From: Yersinia intermedia
Lineage (GTDB): Bacteria; Pseudomonadota; Gammaproteobacteria; Enterobacterales; Enterobacteriaceae
Direction of reading: 5' to 3'
Assembly: GCF_900635455.1 (NCBI RefSeq)
Contig: NZ_LR134116.1
Span: 2,046,001-2,110,000 of the forward strand
DNA: 64,000 nt
Shown here: positions 8,870 to 18,875 of the stretch, piece by piece
Numbering within the stretch: position 1 is the first letter of the stretch
Layout of the letters: each line of letters starts with the position of its first letter
Notes under the pieces: model-generated
What the model was told of the DNA's origin: nothing
Seen by the model: the letters and a program-made list of their open reading frames with translations, nothing else
Databases searched by the model: none
Program-made: the position numbers and the translations under genes

Positions 8870-8986
8870 TATTCGGTTATTTATGGCGCTAAACAGTGAC
8901 TTGCAACGGCTGGAGTGCTTCTTTAGACTAACGCCGTGTCTGCCCGTGATTCTTGCGGTTACTTGTCTGTCATCTGGAAATAAACC

Positions 8987-9844
8987 ATGTCTTATCAGTG
9001 CCCTCTTTGTCATCAGGCTTTGCAGCTTAGCGTGCAGCAATGGCGTTGTAGCAATAATCATCAGTTCGATTGCGCCAAAGAGGGTTATGTCAACTTGATG
9101 CCAGTGCAGCATAAGGGATCGAAACAGCCCGGAGACAGCACGGAGATGATGCAGGCTCGACGAGCATTTCTTGATGCGGGCTATTATCAACCGTTGCAGC
9201 AGCGGGTCTGTGAGCTTCTGGATGCCGCTCTACCACTGGATGCCACTATGCTGCTGGATATCGGTTGTGGTGAGGGTTATTACACGGCCGCCGTGGCTGA
9301 CCGGCTAAATCGGCAGCGGCAGATGGCTGTTTTCGGCTTAGATGTTGCAAAAGTTGCCGTAAGGTATGGGGCAAAGCGCTACCAACAGGTGAACTTCTGT
9401 GTGGCTTCCAGCCACCGCTTGCCTTTTGCCAGTGGCTCGCTTGATGCTGTGTTACGTATCTATGCACCGTGCAAAGCGGCAGAATTGTCACGTACTGTGA
9501 AACCCGGTGGTATTGTCGTTACTGTTGCTCCTGGCCCACGTCATCTCTACCAGTTAAAAGCGCTGATTTACCCAGAGGTACAACTCCATGGTGATGCACA
9601 AGAACATCTGGAGGGGTTTGAGTTACTGAGTTGCGAAAAACTGGCTTATGAAATGAAACTTCCCGGTAAGCAGAGTTTTAATTTACTGCAAATGACGCCT
9701 TTTGCCTGGAGAGCATCAATCGAGACTGGGCAAGCGTTGGCTGCACGGCATGTATTTATCTGTGAAACTGATTTTGTCATTGCGTTGCACCGCCGCAGAG
9801 AAGATCCTGCTGTTGAAATTGCAGCCGTAACCGGTGACCAGTAG
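8987..9844 (+). CDS. rlmA: 23S rRNA (guanine745-N1)-methyltransferase RlmA
   Basis: A 285-residue cytosolic SAM-dependent enzyme that methylates N1 of G745 in 23S rRNA. The N-terminal zinc site is Cys5, Cys8, Cys21 and His25 (YQCPLCH, then WRCSNNH). The SAM-binding motif is [24 protein letters not shown] in between is typical of RlmA. Placement near mntP and the mgrB block follows E. coli order, with extra genes inserted. Confidence 0.93.
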   Translation: MSYQCPLCHQALQLSVQQWRCSNNHQFDCAKEGYVNLMPVQHKGSKQPGDSTEMMQARRAFLDAGYYQPLQQRVCELLDAALPLDATMLLDIGCGEGYYTAAVADRLNRQRQMAVFGLDVAKVAVRYGAKRYQQVNFCVASSHRLPFASGSLDAVLRIYAPCKAAELSRTVKPGGIVVTVAPGPRHLYQLKALIYPEVQLHGDAQEHLEGFELLSCEKLAYEMKLPGKQSFNLLQMTPFAWRASIETGQALAARHVFICETDFVIALHRRREDPAVEIAAVTGDQ

Positions 9845-10016
9845 GATATGTTGTTAGCGTTGGCCTGACATGTTCGGGCCGTAGGTCTTATATAAATAAG
9901 ATCCGTTCAAGTTTAAGATTTAATAATTATCAATGAGGTAATAATAGTACTCCCTGGTGTGGGGCTCTAATTGACTTAAGCTAAATTTTTAGTTTTTTAT
10001 GTTTTACTGAAGTAAC

Positions 10017-10295
10017 TTATTTCAGATCTAAATTTCGCCAAGTTCGCCCACCGGATTCAGTCACCAGAATAGAGGGTATAAACCTTACTTCTTCGGCAAT
10101 TTTTAATGCTAAATCAGCGACATCTTGTTTGTTCAGTGTGCCACTACCATAATTGAATTCTCCTTCAGGTAATTTATAGACTTTTTCCCGACCAATAAGG
10201 CGGGTAAAACCGGCATCAATCATTTTCTTGCTAAGAGACTCGTAATCACCATCTACTGCATTATGCAAAACAACACTAACCGTAAAGTACGGCAT
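10017..10295 (-). CDS. GhoS/DUF2622-like small protein (orphan)
   Basis: A 92-residue soluble protein of alternating strands and helices. It starts PYFTVSVVLHN, continues with a YESLSKKMIDAGFTR helix, and ends ILVTESGGRTWRNLDLK. This resembles the DUF2622 family, which includes the type V antitoxin GhoS, an endoribonuclease that cleaves ghoT mRNA. No membrane toxin gene is adjacent; the only GhoT-like gene in the window is at 41007-41183. ATG 10295 is chosen over TTG 10310. The family call comes from memory and the antitoxin role is inference. Confidence 0.55.
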   Translation of the reverse strand: MPYFTVSVVLHNAVDGDYESLSKKMIDAGFTRLIGREKVYKLPEGEFNYGSGTLNKQDVADLALKIAEEVRFIPSILVTESGGRTWRNLDLK

Positions 10296-10497
10296 ATCTA
10301 TTTGTTCCAAGCTATAAATGATTATCTTTATATATCACAGCGCTGATAGCGATATTTTGACCAAAGTCTAATTGCGCGACATACAAAACAATAACCTTGT
10401 TAATATTATGCCATTAAGGGGGGGATAGATTAATGCCTGCTGGTGATTGACCAACTTGATGAGTGGGTGGCAGTCACCGCCACCCGTACAGCGGGGA

Positions 10498-12579
10498 TTA
10501 GAGTGAGAGTGATAGCCGGTTACGGCCCGCGTGTTTCGCTGCGTAACAGGCGATATCGGCCTGACGCATTGATTGTGCGGCATTCTCAGTTTGGCGAGTT
10601 AGGGGGACGGCACCCAGACTTGCGGTAAAGGTATATGATTGACCGTGCCAATGAAATTGAATGGCGGCAATATCGGCAACCACAGATTCCAGAATGTCTG
10701 TGGCAGGCTTGCTTTGGCAATTAAACAGCACAATAGCAAATTCATCGCCCCCTAAACGAGCAACAATGTCATTTTCACGCACCGCTTGCTGCATGGTTTG
10801 CGCCACCATTCTCAACACCATATCCCCAGCTTCATGACCTGCGGTATCATTAACATCCTTGAAATAGTCTAAATCGACATAACAGAGGATATGCTGATCG
10901 TTATCCCCCAATTGGCTGATTGCCTGGGTTAATCGCTCTTCCAACCGGCGCCGGTTAATCAGCCCGGTCAACATGTCATGATTGGCCTGATATTGCAGTT
11001 CACGTTGTGCATGGCGGGCGCGAGTTACATCCTGAAATACAATGACAGCACCGGTGAGTACGTTATCACGATCGCGAATTGGCGAGGCAGAACAGCGAAT
11101 TTCTTGCCGTTCTCCTTTGCTCGATAACAACTGGCTACCTTCTGGTAATAAGGTATTACGCCCTTCGACCAAACACTGATTGAAAGCAAGTAACTGGTTT
11201 TTATCTTGCAGCGGAGACCACAAAATAAAGACGTCTTCAATGGGCAAACCGCAGGATTCATTCTGGCTACGGCCCGTCATCTCTTCGGCCTTGGGGTTCA
11301 TCAATACTACCCGGCCTTCAGTGTCGAGGGAGATAATTCCCTCCTGAATGGATGACAACACCCGATGCAGTTGCTCACGCTCTTCATAACGCGCTATTTC
11401 GCTAGCACGCAGCGCATCTTCACGTTGTTTGCGCTCACTCATATCACGGATTATTTCAGCATAACCGAGAAGTTTACCGTTATTGTCATGGACCACAGTG
11501 ATGACCGTCATCGCCCAGTAGCGGGTCATGTCTTTGCGAACCAGCCAGCCTTCACGCTCCATTCGGCTTGCTGATGCGGCGGTTTTCAGCAATTTCTCCG
11601 GTAATCCGGCGGCAATATCCTCTGGTAAGAAGAAACAACCGAAATGTTGGCCAATTATCTCATTACTGGCATAACCGATATTCCGCTCGGCACCGTGGTT
11701 CCAGGTATTAACCCGGCCCCAGGGATCGAGCATTAAAATCGCGTAATCCTCAACGGTATCAACCATTAGGCGAAAACGTTCTTCACTGATGCGTAATGCT
11801 TCTTCTCGTTGGCGGCGCTCGGTGAGATCGCGGACAATTTTAGTGAATCCCAATAGCTTGCCACTGTCATCATGCATCGGGTTAATTGCCACACTGGCCC
11901 AATAGCGGATACCATTTTTACGCACATGCCAGCCTTCGCTCTGGTAATTTCCTTCTGTAGTCGCTTGGGCGAGCGATTTCTCCGGTACGCCAGCAGAAAT
12001 ATCCTCCTGAGTGAATAGTAGGGCAAAATGTTCGCCGATTATTTCATCGCTGGTATAGCCTTCATTACGCTCACCGCCTTTATTCCAGGTTAAAATTCGG
12101 CCATGAGTATCAATCATATAAATAGCATAATCTTCGACTTCACTGATCAGATGGCGAAATTGTTCTTCACTCTTTCGCAGGGCATTTTCGCGCTGCCATT
12201 TATCCGTTAAGTCGCGGGTGACATGGACAAAACCCTGCAAAACATGGTCTGAGTCATGCAGTGCACTAAGGGTAATATTGCCCCAAAAACGTTTACTATT
12301 CTTACGAACCCGCCAGCCTTGTGTTTCATAGTGACCAAACTGATTGGCATGTTGCAGTCCCTTGGTCGGTAATTTGTTCGCCAGATCCTCTGGGGTATAA
12401 AACAGTTCGAAAGATTGACCAATAACCTCTTCAGCAGCGTAACCGGCATTGCGTTCTGCACCACTGTTCCAAGTGAGGATATGTCCTTGAGCATCGATGA
12501 TGTATATGGCGTAGTCATCAACGGCTTCAATCAATAGCCGGAAAATATGATCGTCAAATGATGCTGGGTGCAAAGCCAT
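10498..12579 (-). CDS. Diguanylate cyclase with four PAS domains
   Basis: A 693-residue protein predicted to make c-di-GMP. Three very similar PAS-PAC repeats (about residues 7-130, 133-255 and 256-380) share the pattern VEDYAI..D..G...TWN.G.ER..GY and FF/LFxxEDI. A fourth PAS (about 393-515) precedes a C-terminal GGDEF domain. GGDEF at 610-614 is intact, so activity is likely. There are no membrane segments or EAL domain, so the protein should be a cytosolic sensor, perhaps binding haem, flavin or another ligand. AAGGAAATATAGGA lies just before the ATG. It stands alone. Confidence 0.85.
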   Translation of the reverse strand: MALHPASFDDHIFRLLIEAVDDYAIYIIDAQGHILTWNSGAERNAGYAAEEVIGQSFELFYTPEDLANKLPTKGLQHANQFGHYETQGWRVRKNSKRFWGNITLSALHDSDHVLQGFVHVTRDLTDKWQRENALRKSEEQFRHLISEVEDYAIYMIDTHGRILTWNKGGERNEGYTSDEIIGEHFALLFTQEDISAGVPEKSLAQATTEGNYQSEGWHVRKNGIRYWASVAINPMHDDSGKLLGFTKIVRDLTERRQREEALRISEERFRLMVDTVEDYAILMLDPWGRVNTWNHGAERNIGYASNEIIGQHFGCFFLPEDIAAGLPEKLLKTAASASRMEREGWLVRKDMTRYWAMTVITVVHDNNGKLLGYAEIIRDMSERKQREDALRASEIARYEEREQLHRVLSSIQEGIISLDTEGRVVLMNPKAEEMTGRSQNESCGLPIEDVFILWSPLQDKNQLLAFNQCLVEGRNTLLPEGSQLLSSKGERQEIRCSASPIRDRDNVLTGAVIVFQDVTRARHAQRELQYQANHDMLTGLINRRRLEERLTQAISQLGDNDQHILCYVDLDYFKDVNDTAGHEAGDMVLRMVAQTMQQAVRENDIVARLGGDEFAIVLFNCQSKPATDILESVVADIAAIQFHWHGQSYTFTASLGAVPLTRQTENAAQSMRQADIACYAAKHAGRNRLSLSL

Positions 12580-13106
12580 TCCTATATTTCCTTGAATTTA
12601 TATTCAGCCACTTTTGGCTGAGCAGAACGAGAGCCAGAAAGCTTAATTTGTTATTGAGATAAAAATGATGCAACAGTCTATCGCTAACGAGGGAAATTAG
12701 GTAATAAGAATTTTCTTACCAGAAATAAATATAAGGTCAGAGGAGCAATGACTTAAAGGCTTACGCCTATCAAGCCTGTAACCACAAGGGATTAGGCCGG
12801 TAAACTTAAGTCAATATAGAGAATGAATAAAAGTTTTCCCTATTAACAATAGGGTTAAGTTAACGCGAATAATCAATAAAATTTGGCTTAAGTAAGGACG
12901 GAGTAATTAGTCTATTTGTAATATAAAATAAAGTGCCGCAATAATTCTCTGCTAATTTAAATTTCCCGCTTGGGACAATTACGTTACCGAACGTGATCAT
13001 GTTTATCACACAACTGATCTAATTTTTTCACCGCACAAAAAATAGCCCCGCTAAAGTGCAGAAATGCTTGCATCAGCAACTGTTATCAGGATAATCCTGA
13101 ACACTT
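12580..13106. other. Intergenic region between the cyclase and the TonB receptor
   Basis: AT-rich divergent promoter region. Apart from the Fur-box-like site at its right end I see no gene, RNA signature or strong hairpin. Confidence 0.4.
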
Positions 13107-13127
13107 ATAATAAGCATTCTCATTATT
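13107..13127 (+). promoter_or_regulatory. Fur-box-like site upstream of the TonB receptor
   Basis: ATAATAAGCATTCTCATTAT (13107-13126) resembles an imperfect Fur box, read best on the minus strand. It ends 34 bases before the receptor ATG, as expected for iron repression. Confidence 0.55.
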
Positions 13128-13160
13128 TATAAATTTGTAAACTTCAGGGGCATCAACACG

Positions 13161-15389
13161 ATGAATCAAACTTTCTCCCTCCGTGCACGCCAGAAGCGGC
13201 TTGCACCACGCCTTTTGTGCGTCATGATCGGCGCGGCATTGGGTACTTTGTCCGCATCTGTGTGGGCTGCAACCACCACAGACCCTGTAGCTGAAAGCAG
13301 CAAAAAGGTCAGTACAACAACTGATACTATTACCGTGGTCGGGGAGCAGGAGACATTCCGTGCTGGTGGTAATGATCTCATCCCGACCTATCTGGACGGT
13401 CAGGTCGCTAATGGTGGACGTATTGGTTTTCTGGGGCAGCAAGATGCGCGCAACGTACCTTTTAATGTGATCGGTTACACTTCTAAACTGGTCGAAGATC
13501 AGCAGGCGCACACTTTGGCTGATGTGGTCAGAAACGACGCGTCAGTGCAGAACGTGCGTGGCTATGGTAATGCCTCGCAGAACTTCCGTATTCGTGGTTT
13601 TAACCTTGATGGGGATGATATCTCGTTCGGTGGTCTGTTCGGCGTACTGCCTCGTCAGGTGGTTGATACAAGCATGGTAGAGCGGGTCGAAGTGTTTAAA
13701 GGCCCGAACGTATTTGTAAACGGTATTTCGCCGAGCGGCAGTGGTGTGGGGGGGATGATTAACCTGGAACCTAAACGTGCCGGTGATACCCCATTAACCC
13801 GTGTCAGTCTGGATTACACTTCTGCCTCTAAAGTGGGGGGCGGGCTGGATGTCGGCCGCCGCTTTGGTGACAATGACCAGTTCGGTGTGCGGGTTAATGC
13901 GCTACACCGCGAAGGTGAGACCGCTATCCATGATCAGAAAGAGCGCACGACGGCACTTTCAACCGGTTTAGATTACCGGGGTGAGCGCGCCCGTACTTCT
14001 TTAGATATCGGATATCAAAAACAAACGGTTCACGGTATGCGTACTGATGTTGCCATTGGTAGTGCGACGGTTATCCCAGAGCCACCGGCAGCTACCTTAA
14101 ATTATGGTCAGCAGTGGGTGTATACCGATATGGCGACCACCTTTGGTATGCTGCGTAGTGAGTATGACTTAAGCCAGAACTGGACGGTGTACGGTACCCT
14201 CGGTGCAAGTCACAATGACGAGACCGGACAATATGGTTCACCGACGCTGACTGATAATAATGGCAATGCCACCATCAGTCGCCTGTATGTCCCTTATGTC
14301 TCTGATTCCATAGCCGGGTTGGGTGGGGTGAGGGGGCATTTCGATACCGGCCCGGTGACGCATAAAGTGAATATCGGTTACGCTTCTAACTATCGTACCG
14401 CCAAATCTGCCTGGAATATGTCAGATAAAGTAAGCACCAATATTTATAATCCAGGGGTTGTACCTTTCCCACCAACAACCATGAGCAGCGCTAATCAGGA
14501 CCCAACACTAAACAGTCAGGTTCGTGCCAGCAGCATTTCGGTGTCTGATACCTTATCGGCGCTGGATGATAAAGTGCAGTTGATGCTAGGTCTACGCCGC
14601 CAAGAAGTGGTTATCCGCAACTTTGATAATGGTGTGGCAGACAGTAAAAATGTGCAAGATGCCATGAAAGTGACGCCAGTTTATGGCTTGTTGGTTAAGC
14701 CATGGGAAAACGTATCACTGTATGCAAACCACATCGAAGCATTGTCTCCGGGTAAAGTGGCTCCTTGGTATACTGCCAATGCGGGCAATGTTACCGGTAT
14801 TATTCATGCTAAACAAAATGAAGTGGGTGTGAAATTTGATAACCAGCGCTATGGCGGTACGTTAGCACTGTTTGAAATCACCAGACCTGCCGGTTCTATT
14901 GATGCAACCACCAATATGTACACCTTGAGCGGCGAGCAGCGTAACCGTGGTGTCGAATTAAACGTATTCGGTGAGCCAGTGTTTGGTACCCGGCTGTTAG
15001 GGAGTGCAGTATGGCTGGACCCAATACTGACTGAGGCGCAAAACAGTAAAAATAATGGTAACTATGCTGTGGGGGTTGCCCGTTATCAATTAGTGTTTGG
15101 CGGCGAGTACGATATTAAAGCCGTAGAAGGGTTGACGGCTACGGGGACTGTCACGCGTTCGGGTTCTCAGTACGCTAACCAGGAAAACACCTTAAAACTG
15201 AAACCGTGGACGCGCTTGGATCTGGGTATGCGTTACACCATGCCGTTGAAAGAGACCAATCTGATCTGGCGCGCCAACCTTCAGAACGTGACCAACGAAC
15301 GTTACTGGGAATCGGTTGAAGATACCGGTACTTATATGTACCAAGGCAACCCGCGCGAACTGAAACTGTCGGTTTCTATGGACTTTTAA
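13161..15389 (+). CDS. TonB-dependent siderophore receptor (FcuA/FhuE-like)
   Basis: A 742-residue outer-membrane receptor. Residues 1-36 form a long signal peptide ending SASVWA. A TonB-box-like DTITVVG follows near residue 55. The plug domain contains LADVVRNDASVQNVRGYG and the block ERVEVFKGPN; the 22-strand barrel ends in a C-terminal Phe. Plug features (RIRGF, GGMINLEPKR) place it among hydroxamate-type siderophore receptors, and I suspect FcuA (ferrichrome) of Yersinia, but the ligand cannot be read from sequence. A Fur-box-like site lies upstream. No transport genes are adjacent. Confidence 0.85.
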   Translation: MNQTFSLRARQKRLAPRLLCVMIGAALGTLSASVWAATTTDPVAESSKKVSTTTDTITVVGEQETFRAGGNDLIPTYLDGQVANGGRIGFLGQQDARNVPFNVIGYTSKLVEDQQAHTLADVVRNDASVQNVRGYGNASQNFRIRGFNLDGDDISFGGLFGVLPRQVVDTSMVERVEVFKGPNVFVNGISPSGSGVGGMINLEPKRAGDTPLTRVSLDYTSASKVGGGLDVGRRFGDNDQFGVRVNALHREGETAIHDQKERTTALSTGLDYRGERARTSLDIGYQKQTVHGMRTDVAIGSATVIPEPPAATLNYGQQWVYTDMATTFGMLRSEYDLSQNWTVYGTLGASHNDETGQYGSPTLTDNNGNATISRLYVPYVSDSIAGLGGVRGHFDTGPVTHKVNIGYASNYRTAKSAWNMSDKVSTNIYNPGVVPFPPTTMSSANQDPTLNSQVRASSISVSDTLSALDDKVQLMLGLRRQEVVIRNFDNGVADSKNVQDAMKVTPVYGLLVKPWENVSLYANHIEALSPGKVAPWYTANAGNVTGIIHAKQNEVGVKFDNQRYGGTLALFEITRPAGSIDATTNMYTLSGEQRNRGVELNVFGEPVFGTRLLGSAVWLDPILTEAQNSKNNGNYAVGVARYQLVFGGEYDIKAVEGLTATGTVTRSGSQYANQENTLKLKPWTRLDLGMRYTMPLKETNLIWRANLQNVTNERYWESVEDTGTYMYQGNPRELKLSVSMDF

Positions 15390-15436
15390 TGCAGCGCTGA
15401 GACTTGCCGTATAAGTGGGTATCAGAGGTAATAAAA

Positions 15437-15471
15437 AACCCCGCTATTCTTTGAATGCGGGGTTAATTTTT
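15437..15471 (+). terminator. Terminator between the TonB receptor and mntP
   Basis: AACCCCGC (15437-15444) pairs with GCGGGGTT (15457-15464) around a 12-base loop, followed by TAATTTTT. A-rich flanks on the left mean it could also serve mntP from the other strand. Confidence 0.75.
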
Positions 15472-15516
15472 GCCCAATGACTCTATTTTATTGTGATAAT
15501 AGACGGGCTTTCGCCG

Positions 15517-16086
15517 TTAGGCGATCCGATAGATATGCTCATACAGAATATTAAAGCCGATCGCTATTAAGACTATCCCACCGATGATTTCGGCGCGTTT
15601 ACCCAATAATGGGCCAATATAACGGCCAATCAGCATACCTAGGGTAGCCATAATCATGGTTGCCAAGCCAATCGCCATGGCGGTGTGGACAATATTTACT
15701 TGTAAGAAAGCTAAACCGACACCGATCGCCATTGCATCAAGACTGGTGGCAATCGCCGTCATGACCAAAACCCAAAAACTGTGACTGCGCATTTTTTCAG
15801 TTTCTTCTACTTGCTGCTTCGCACCTTCAAAAATCATGCGGCAACCAAGAATAAACAGCAGGCTAAAAGCAACCCAGTGGTCCCATTCCAGAATATATTG
15901 ACTGGCAAACAGGCCGATACACCAACCAATAAGTGGGGTAATAGCTTCTATCACACCAAAAATGAGGCCGGTACGCAGTGCTTCTCGAAAACGGGGTTTG
16001 TGTAGACTGGCACCTTTACCAATAGAAGCAGCAAAAGCATCCATGGACATAGCAAAAGCAAGGACAAGAGTTGCAGATAGATTCAT
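15517..16086 (-). CDS. mntP: Manganese efflux pump MntP
   Basis: A 189-residue inner-membrane exporter with six hydrophobic segments that removes excess Mn2+. The duplicated acidic motifs [12 protein letters not shown] (near residue 14) and [11 protein letters not shown] (near residue 115) are the family signature and hold the conserved aspartates. The leader contains a manganese riboswitch, with a Fur-box-like palindrome further upstream. Its position beside yobD and manZ is the E. coli order. Confidence 0.93.
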   Translation of the reverse strand: MNLSATLVLAFAMSMDAFAASIGKGASLHKPRFREALRTGLIFGVIEAITPLIGWCIGLFASQYILEWDHWVAFSLLFILGCRMIFEGAKQQVEETEKMRSHSFWVLVMTAIATSLDAMAIGVGLAFLQVNIVHTAMAIGLATMIMATLGMLIGRYIGPLLGKRAEIIGGIVLIAIGFNILYEHIYRIA

Positions 16087-16116
16087 AGAAATAAACTCGG
16101 CCGGGTGGCTCCATAT

Positions 16117-16156
16117 ACACGTAACCCACCCCCAACCTAACGACGGAGTTACGTGT
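16117..16156 (-). promoter_or_regulatory. Expression-platform hairpin before mntP
   Basis: ACACGTAAC and GTTACGTGT form a 9-bp inverted repeat between the riboswitch aptamer and the mntP start. It could switch ribosome access or transcription when manganese binds. Confidence 0.5.
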
Positions 16157-16157
16157 C

Positions 16158-16290
16158 TATGGTCTCGCCAACCTTACCTGGTTGCCCGCACCACGTTTCA
16201 ATAGATGAAACGAGTATGTTGATACGGGCGTTTCTGCTTATCAATATATCGGCTGATATATTGCACAGAAACCGGCTACTCCCCATTAAT
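16158..16290 (-). promoter_or_regulatory. yybP-ykoY manganese riboswitch of mntP
   Basis: On the minus strand the conserved aptamer pieces appear in order: GGGGAGTAGCC (from 16284), a variable hairpin, ATCAACATACTCG, a GC-rich hairpin, and GGCGAGACCA (ending at 16160). These match the yybP-ykoY class, which binds Mn2+ and induces mntP in E. coli. The aptamer ends about 75 bases before the mntP ATG. Confidence 0.88.
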
Positions 16291-16358
16291 GGTGCAACCT
16301 TAACATATAAATTATTATATCGCCAACCCCAAAGATAATAGGGTATGTCAGCACTATT

Positions 16359-16377
16359 GATAATGATTTTCATTATC
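16359..16377 (-). promoter_or_regulatory. Fur-box-like palindrome upstream of the mntP leader
   Basis: GATAATGATTTTCATTATC has perfect 8-bp arms and matches the 19-bp Fur consensus at 17 positions. It lies about 75 bases upstream of the aptamer, in the likely mntP promoter region. MntR or Fur could use it. Confidence 0.65.
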
Positions 16378-16511
16378 TGTGTTTCAGGAAGAAATAGCAC
16401 ATATAAGCACCAGTAATGATGTGGGAATAAACAGAGTAAGAGGAGGGTGGTTTGCTGGGAAATTAATCAGTTGAATATATAACCAATAGGCTTATTTCCC
16501 AGAATATTTCT

Positions 16512-16973
16512 TTATGATTGATTTTCAACGAAAAAGTGATAGATTTTCTCTAAGTCATCTAATTGTTTTACCTGAATTAATAATCTGCGCTGCTCTAAAT
16601 CAATTACCAAGATGCCATCTTCAGATAAATTCATACTTTTTATTCGGCTATATTCAACAAAAGCATTAGCGTAGTAGAAACCGGTATTTTTAAACAATAA
16701 TTTGGGCCAACGGATATAAGAGATATACACCGCGATGAGCGCTAAACCTACTAATAAATAGGTGGTTAACGGTGCACCATTCGCCATGACATTATTGTAA
16801 ACGAGAATAGCTATCAGCCCGACAAAGATGGCACAGTCAATCTTGTTTTTACGTTTTAAGTGAACTTGCAGCCGGGTCTTCCCTTTCATCATATTCATGA
16901 TGAACTCATCATAGATGGCATAAGCGAGTAGTAGAGCGATAAAAACAATTAAAACGACATCAGTAACCGACAT
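16512..16973 (-). CDS. yobD: YobD family membrane protein (DUF986)
   Basis: A 153-residue inner-membrane protein with three likely membrane segments, then a cytosolic tail with [17 protein letters not shown], nearly identical to the YobD signature. GGGAGTGG lies just upstream of ATG 16973; a longer in-frame start exists but has no support. It sits between mntP and manZ as in E. coli, with a terminator separating it from manZ. Function is unknown. Confidence 0.88.
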   Translation of the reverse strand: MSVTDVVLIVFIALLLAYAIYDEFIMNMMKGKTRLQVHLKRKNKIDCAIFVGLIAILVYNNVMANGAPLTTYLLVGLALIAVYISYIRWPKLLFKNTGFYYANAFVEYSRIKSMNLSEDGILVIDLEQRRLLIQVKQLDDLEKIYHFFVENQS

Positions 16974-17076
16974 GCAACCACTCCCAAATATATCCCCGTC
17001 ATCTTTCAAACCACAAGTGTGCTTGCCGCCTTCCTGCACTTTGAAATCTATTGGGTATAAGACGTTATCTTAAATA

Positions 17077-17105
17077 AAAAACCGGGAGCAGGCCCCCGGT
17101 TTTTC
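17077..17105 (-). terminator. Terminator of manXYZ
   Basis: ACCGGG (17081-17086) pairs with CCCGGT (17095-17100), flanked by A and T runs on both sides. It lies just after the manZ stop on the minus strand. Confidence 0.8.
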
Positions 17106-17122
17106 TCAATCTAACAGCATCA

Positions 17123-17971
17123 TTATGGTGCCAGGAAGCCAATCCAGTAACCGAAGATACCGATGGCAAAGAAGCCCATAATAATCCACAGAGCGTTAAC
17201 TTTACGGCGTAATAGCCACATACAGCCGAATGTTAACAGTAATGGCACCAAACCTGGCATCAACTGGTCAAGAATGGTTTGCACAGTAGTCACTGTGGTC
17301 TGGCCGTTCTGATTGGTTATCTTAGACACCACGACCGGTATGTTGACATGGGTCCACTTGTTAACCAAGGCCCCCATAACAAACAGGCCGAGGATAGACG
17401 CCCCTTCCGTCAATTTTTGCAGCAGACCACCGTCCATATCGCTGACGATATTGACGCCTTTTTTATAGCCATATGCCACACCGTAATAACGGGTCAGCAA
17501 GCGTACCAGGTTAAACAGTACAAAGAACAGCAATGGGCCAAGTAAACTGCCGCTCATTGCGATACCTGCACCGAGAGCGGCCAACACCGGGCGTACCGTA
17601 CCCCAGAATATTGGGTCACCGACACCCGCCAGCGGCCCCATCAGACCGACTTTGATGCCGTTAATAGCCGCATCGTCAATCTCGGCACCATTCGCTTTTT
17701 GCTCTTCCATCGCCAGCGTTACGCCCAGAATTGGCGCGGCAACGAAGGGTTGAGTGTTGAAGAATTCCAAATGGCGTTTGATTGCCTGCTTACGCTCTTC
17801 TGAGTTCTCAGGGTAGAGACGACGGATCGCCGGTACCATAGAGAAGCAGAACCCCAGCGCCTGCATACGTTCGAAGTTCCACGACCCTTGGAAGAGGTTA
17901 GAGCGGATAAACACCCCGCGAATATCGGCAGGCGTGAGTTTCTTTTCACCAGTCGTTGTTTTATCAACCAT
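17123..17971 (-). CDS. manZ: Mannose PTS permease component IID (ManZ)
   Basis: A 282-residue component of the mannose/glucose/glucosamine phosphotransferase system. It works with ManY as the membrane channel that passes sugar to ManX for phosphorylation. SDIRGVF-like and SNLFQGSWNFERMQALGF N-terminal blocks and NGIKVGLMGPLAGVGDP are the IID signature. Start ATG 17971 is chosen because E. coli ManZ begins at the equivalent residue and AAGGTGAG precedes it. It lies 15 bases after manY in the same operon. Confidence 0.95.
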   Translation of the reverse strand: MVDKTTTGEKKLTPADIRGVFIRSNLFQGSWNFERMQALGFCFSMVPAIRRLYPENSEERKQAIKRHLEFFNTQPFVAAPILGVTLAMEEQKANGAEIDDAAINGIKVGLMGPLAGVGDPIFWGTVRPVLAALGAGIAMSGSLLGPLLFFVLFNLVRLLTRYYGVAYGYKKGVNIVSDMDGGLLQKLTEGASILGLFVMGALVNKWTHVNIPVVVSKITNQNGQTTVTTVQTILDQLMPGLVPLLLTFGCMWLLRRKVNALWIIMGFFAIGIFGYWIGFLAP

Positions 17972-17986
17972 TTCTCTCACCTTTTC

Positions 17987-18784
17987 CTAGTCTAATTCGT
18001 TATCAAGGTCATTATTGGACGGGCCAGACTGTACAACCTGTGACTTGTTGTATTTAGGACTGAGCTGGATATAAAGAAGGGCCATAACCACACCGATAAC
18101 ACCTAAAGCCACCAGGTTGAAGTTGGTAAATGCGGCGGTCACGAAACCTAAGTAGAAGAATGGCATCAAGTAGCCGGCACGCATCATGTTGATAACCATG
18201 GCGTAACCTACTACAACGATCATACCACCGGCGATATTCAGGCCACTGGTAACCACATCAGGAATCGAACTGAGCAGCATCTGAACTTCAGATGTTCCAA
18301 CAGACAAGGCAACGATCAGAGCAGGGATAGCGATACGCATCGCCTGCAAGAACAGGGCAGAAATGTGGATCCAGGTTATCGCTCGTAGGCTGCCACGTTC
18401 GGCGGCTCCGTCGGCGGCGTGCTGGAAGGCCACAGTAATAGTACGGACGATAATGGTTAATACCTGACCGGCTGCTGCCAGCGGAATAGCCAGTGCGATA
18501 CCCGCACCGATGTCTTGGCCGCCTGCAATAACCAGAATGGTAGAGATAATCGATGCCAGAGCAGCATCAGGAGCCACTGCAGCCCCGATGTTCATCCAAC
18601 CGAGAGCGATCATCTCCAAGGTACCACCGATAATAATACCGGTTTTCATATCACCCAAAACCAGACCTACCAGAGTACAGGCGACCAGGGGACGGTGAAA
18701 TTGAAACTCATCCAGAATGGAGCCCATCCCGGCGATACATGCAACTATAAATATCAGCACAATCTGAAGAGTTGTGATCTCCAT
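17987..18784 (-). CDS. manY: Mannose PTS permease component IIC (ManY)
   Basis: A 265-residue polytopic inner-membrane protein that forms the sugar translocation path of the mannose PTS. GSILDEFQFHRPL and LGWMNIGAAVAPDAALASI are the IIC signature, and the C-terminus NNDLDNELD matches E. coli. It is the middle gene of manXYZ. Confidence 0.95.
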   Translation of the reverse strand: MEITTLQIVLIFIVACIAGMGSILDEFQFHRPLVACTLVGLVLGDMKTGIIIGGTLEMIALGWMNIGAAVAPDAALASIISTILVIAGGQDIGAGIALAIPLAAAGQVLTIIVRTITVAFQHAADGAAERGSLRAITWIHISALFLQAMRIAIPALIVALSVGTSEVQMLLSSIPDVVTSGLNIAGGMIVVVGYAMVINMMRAGYLMPFFYLGFVTAAFTNFNLVALGVIGVVMALLYIQLSPKYNKSQVVQSGPSNNDLDNELD

Positions 18785-18875
18785 TGTACTTCTCCTATGA
18801 CCAAAAAAGCTGAGTAAAAATAACCGTGTTCCAAACAGAACAGGGCATTACCTTTCTACGTAGTTTTTAATAAAG

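Noticed and set aside
8468..9190. 240-codon minus-strand frame opposite the FtsI-like gene and rlmA
   Set aside because: It is antisense to two clear genes and has no family resemblance.
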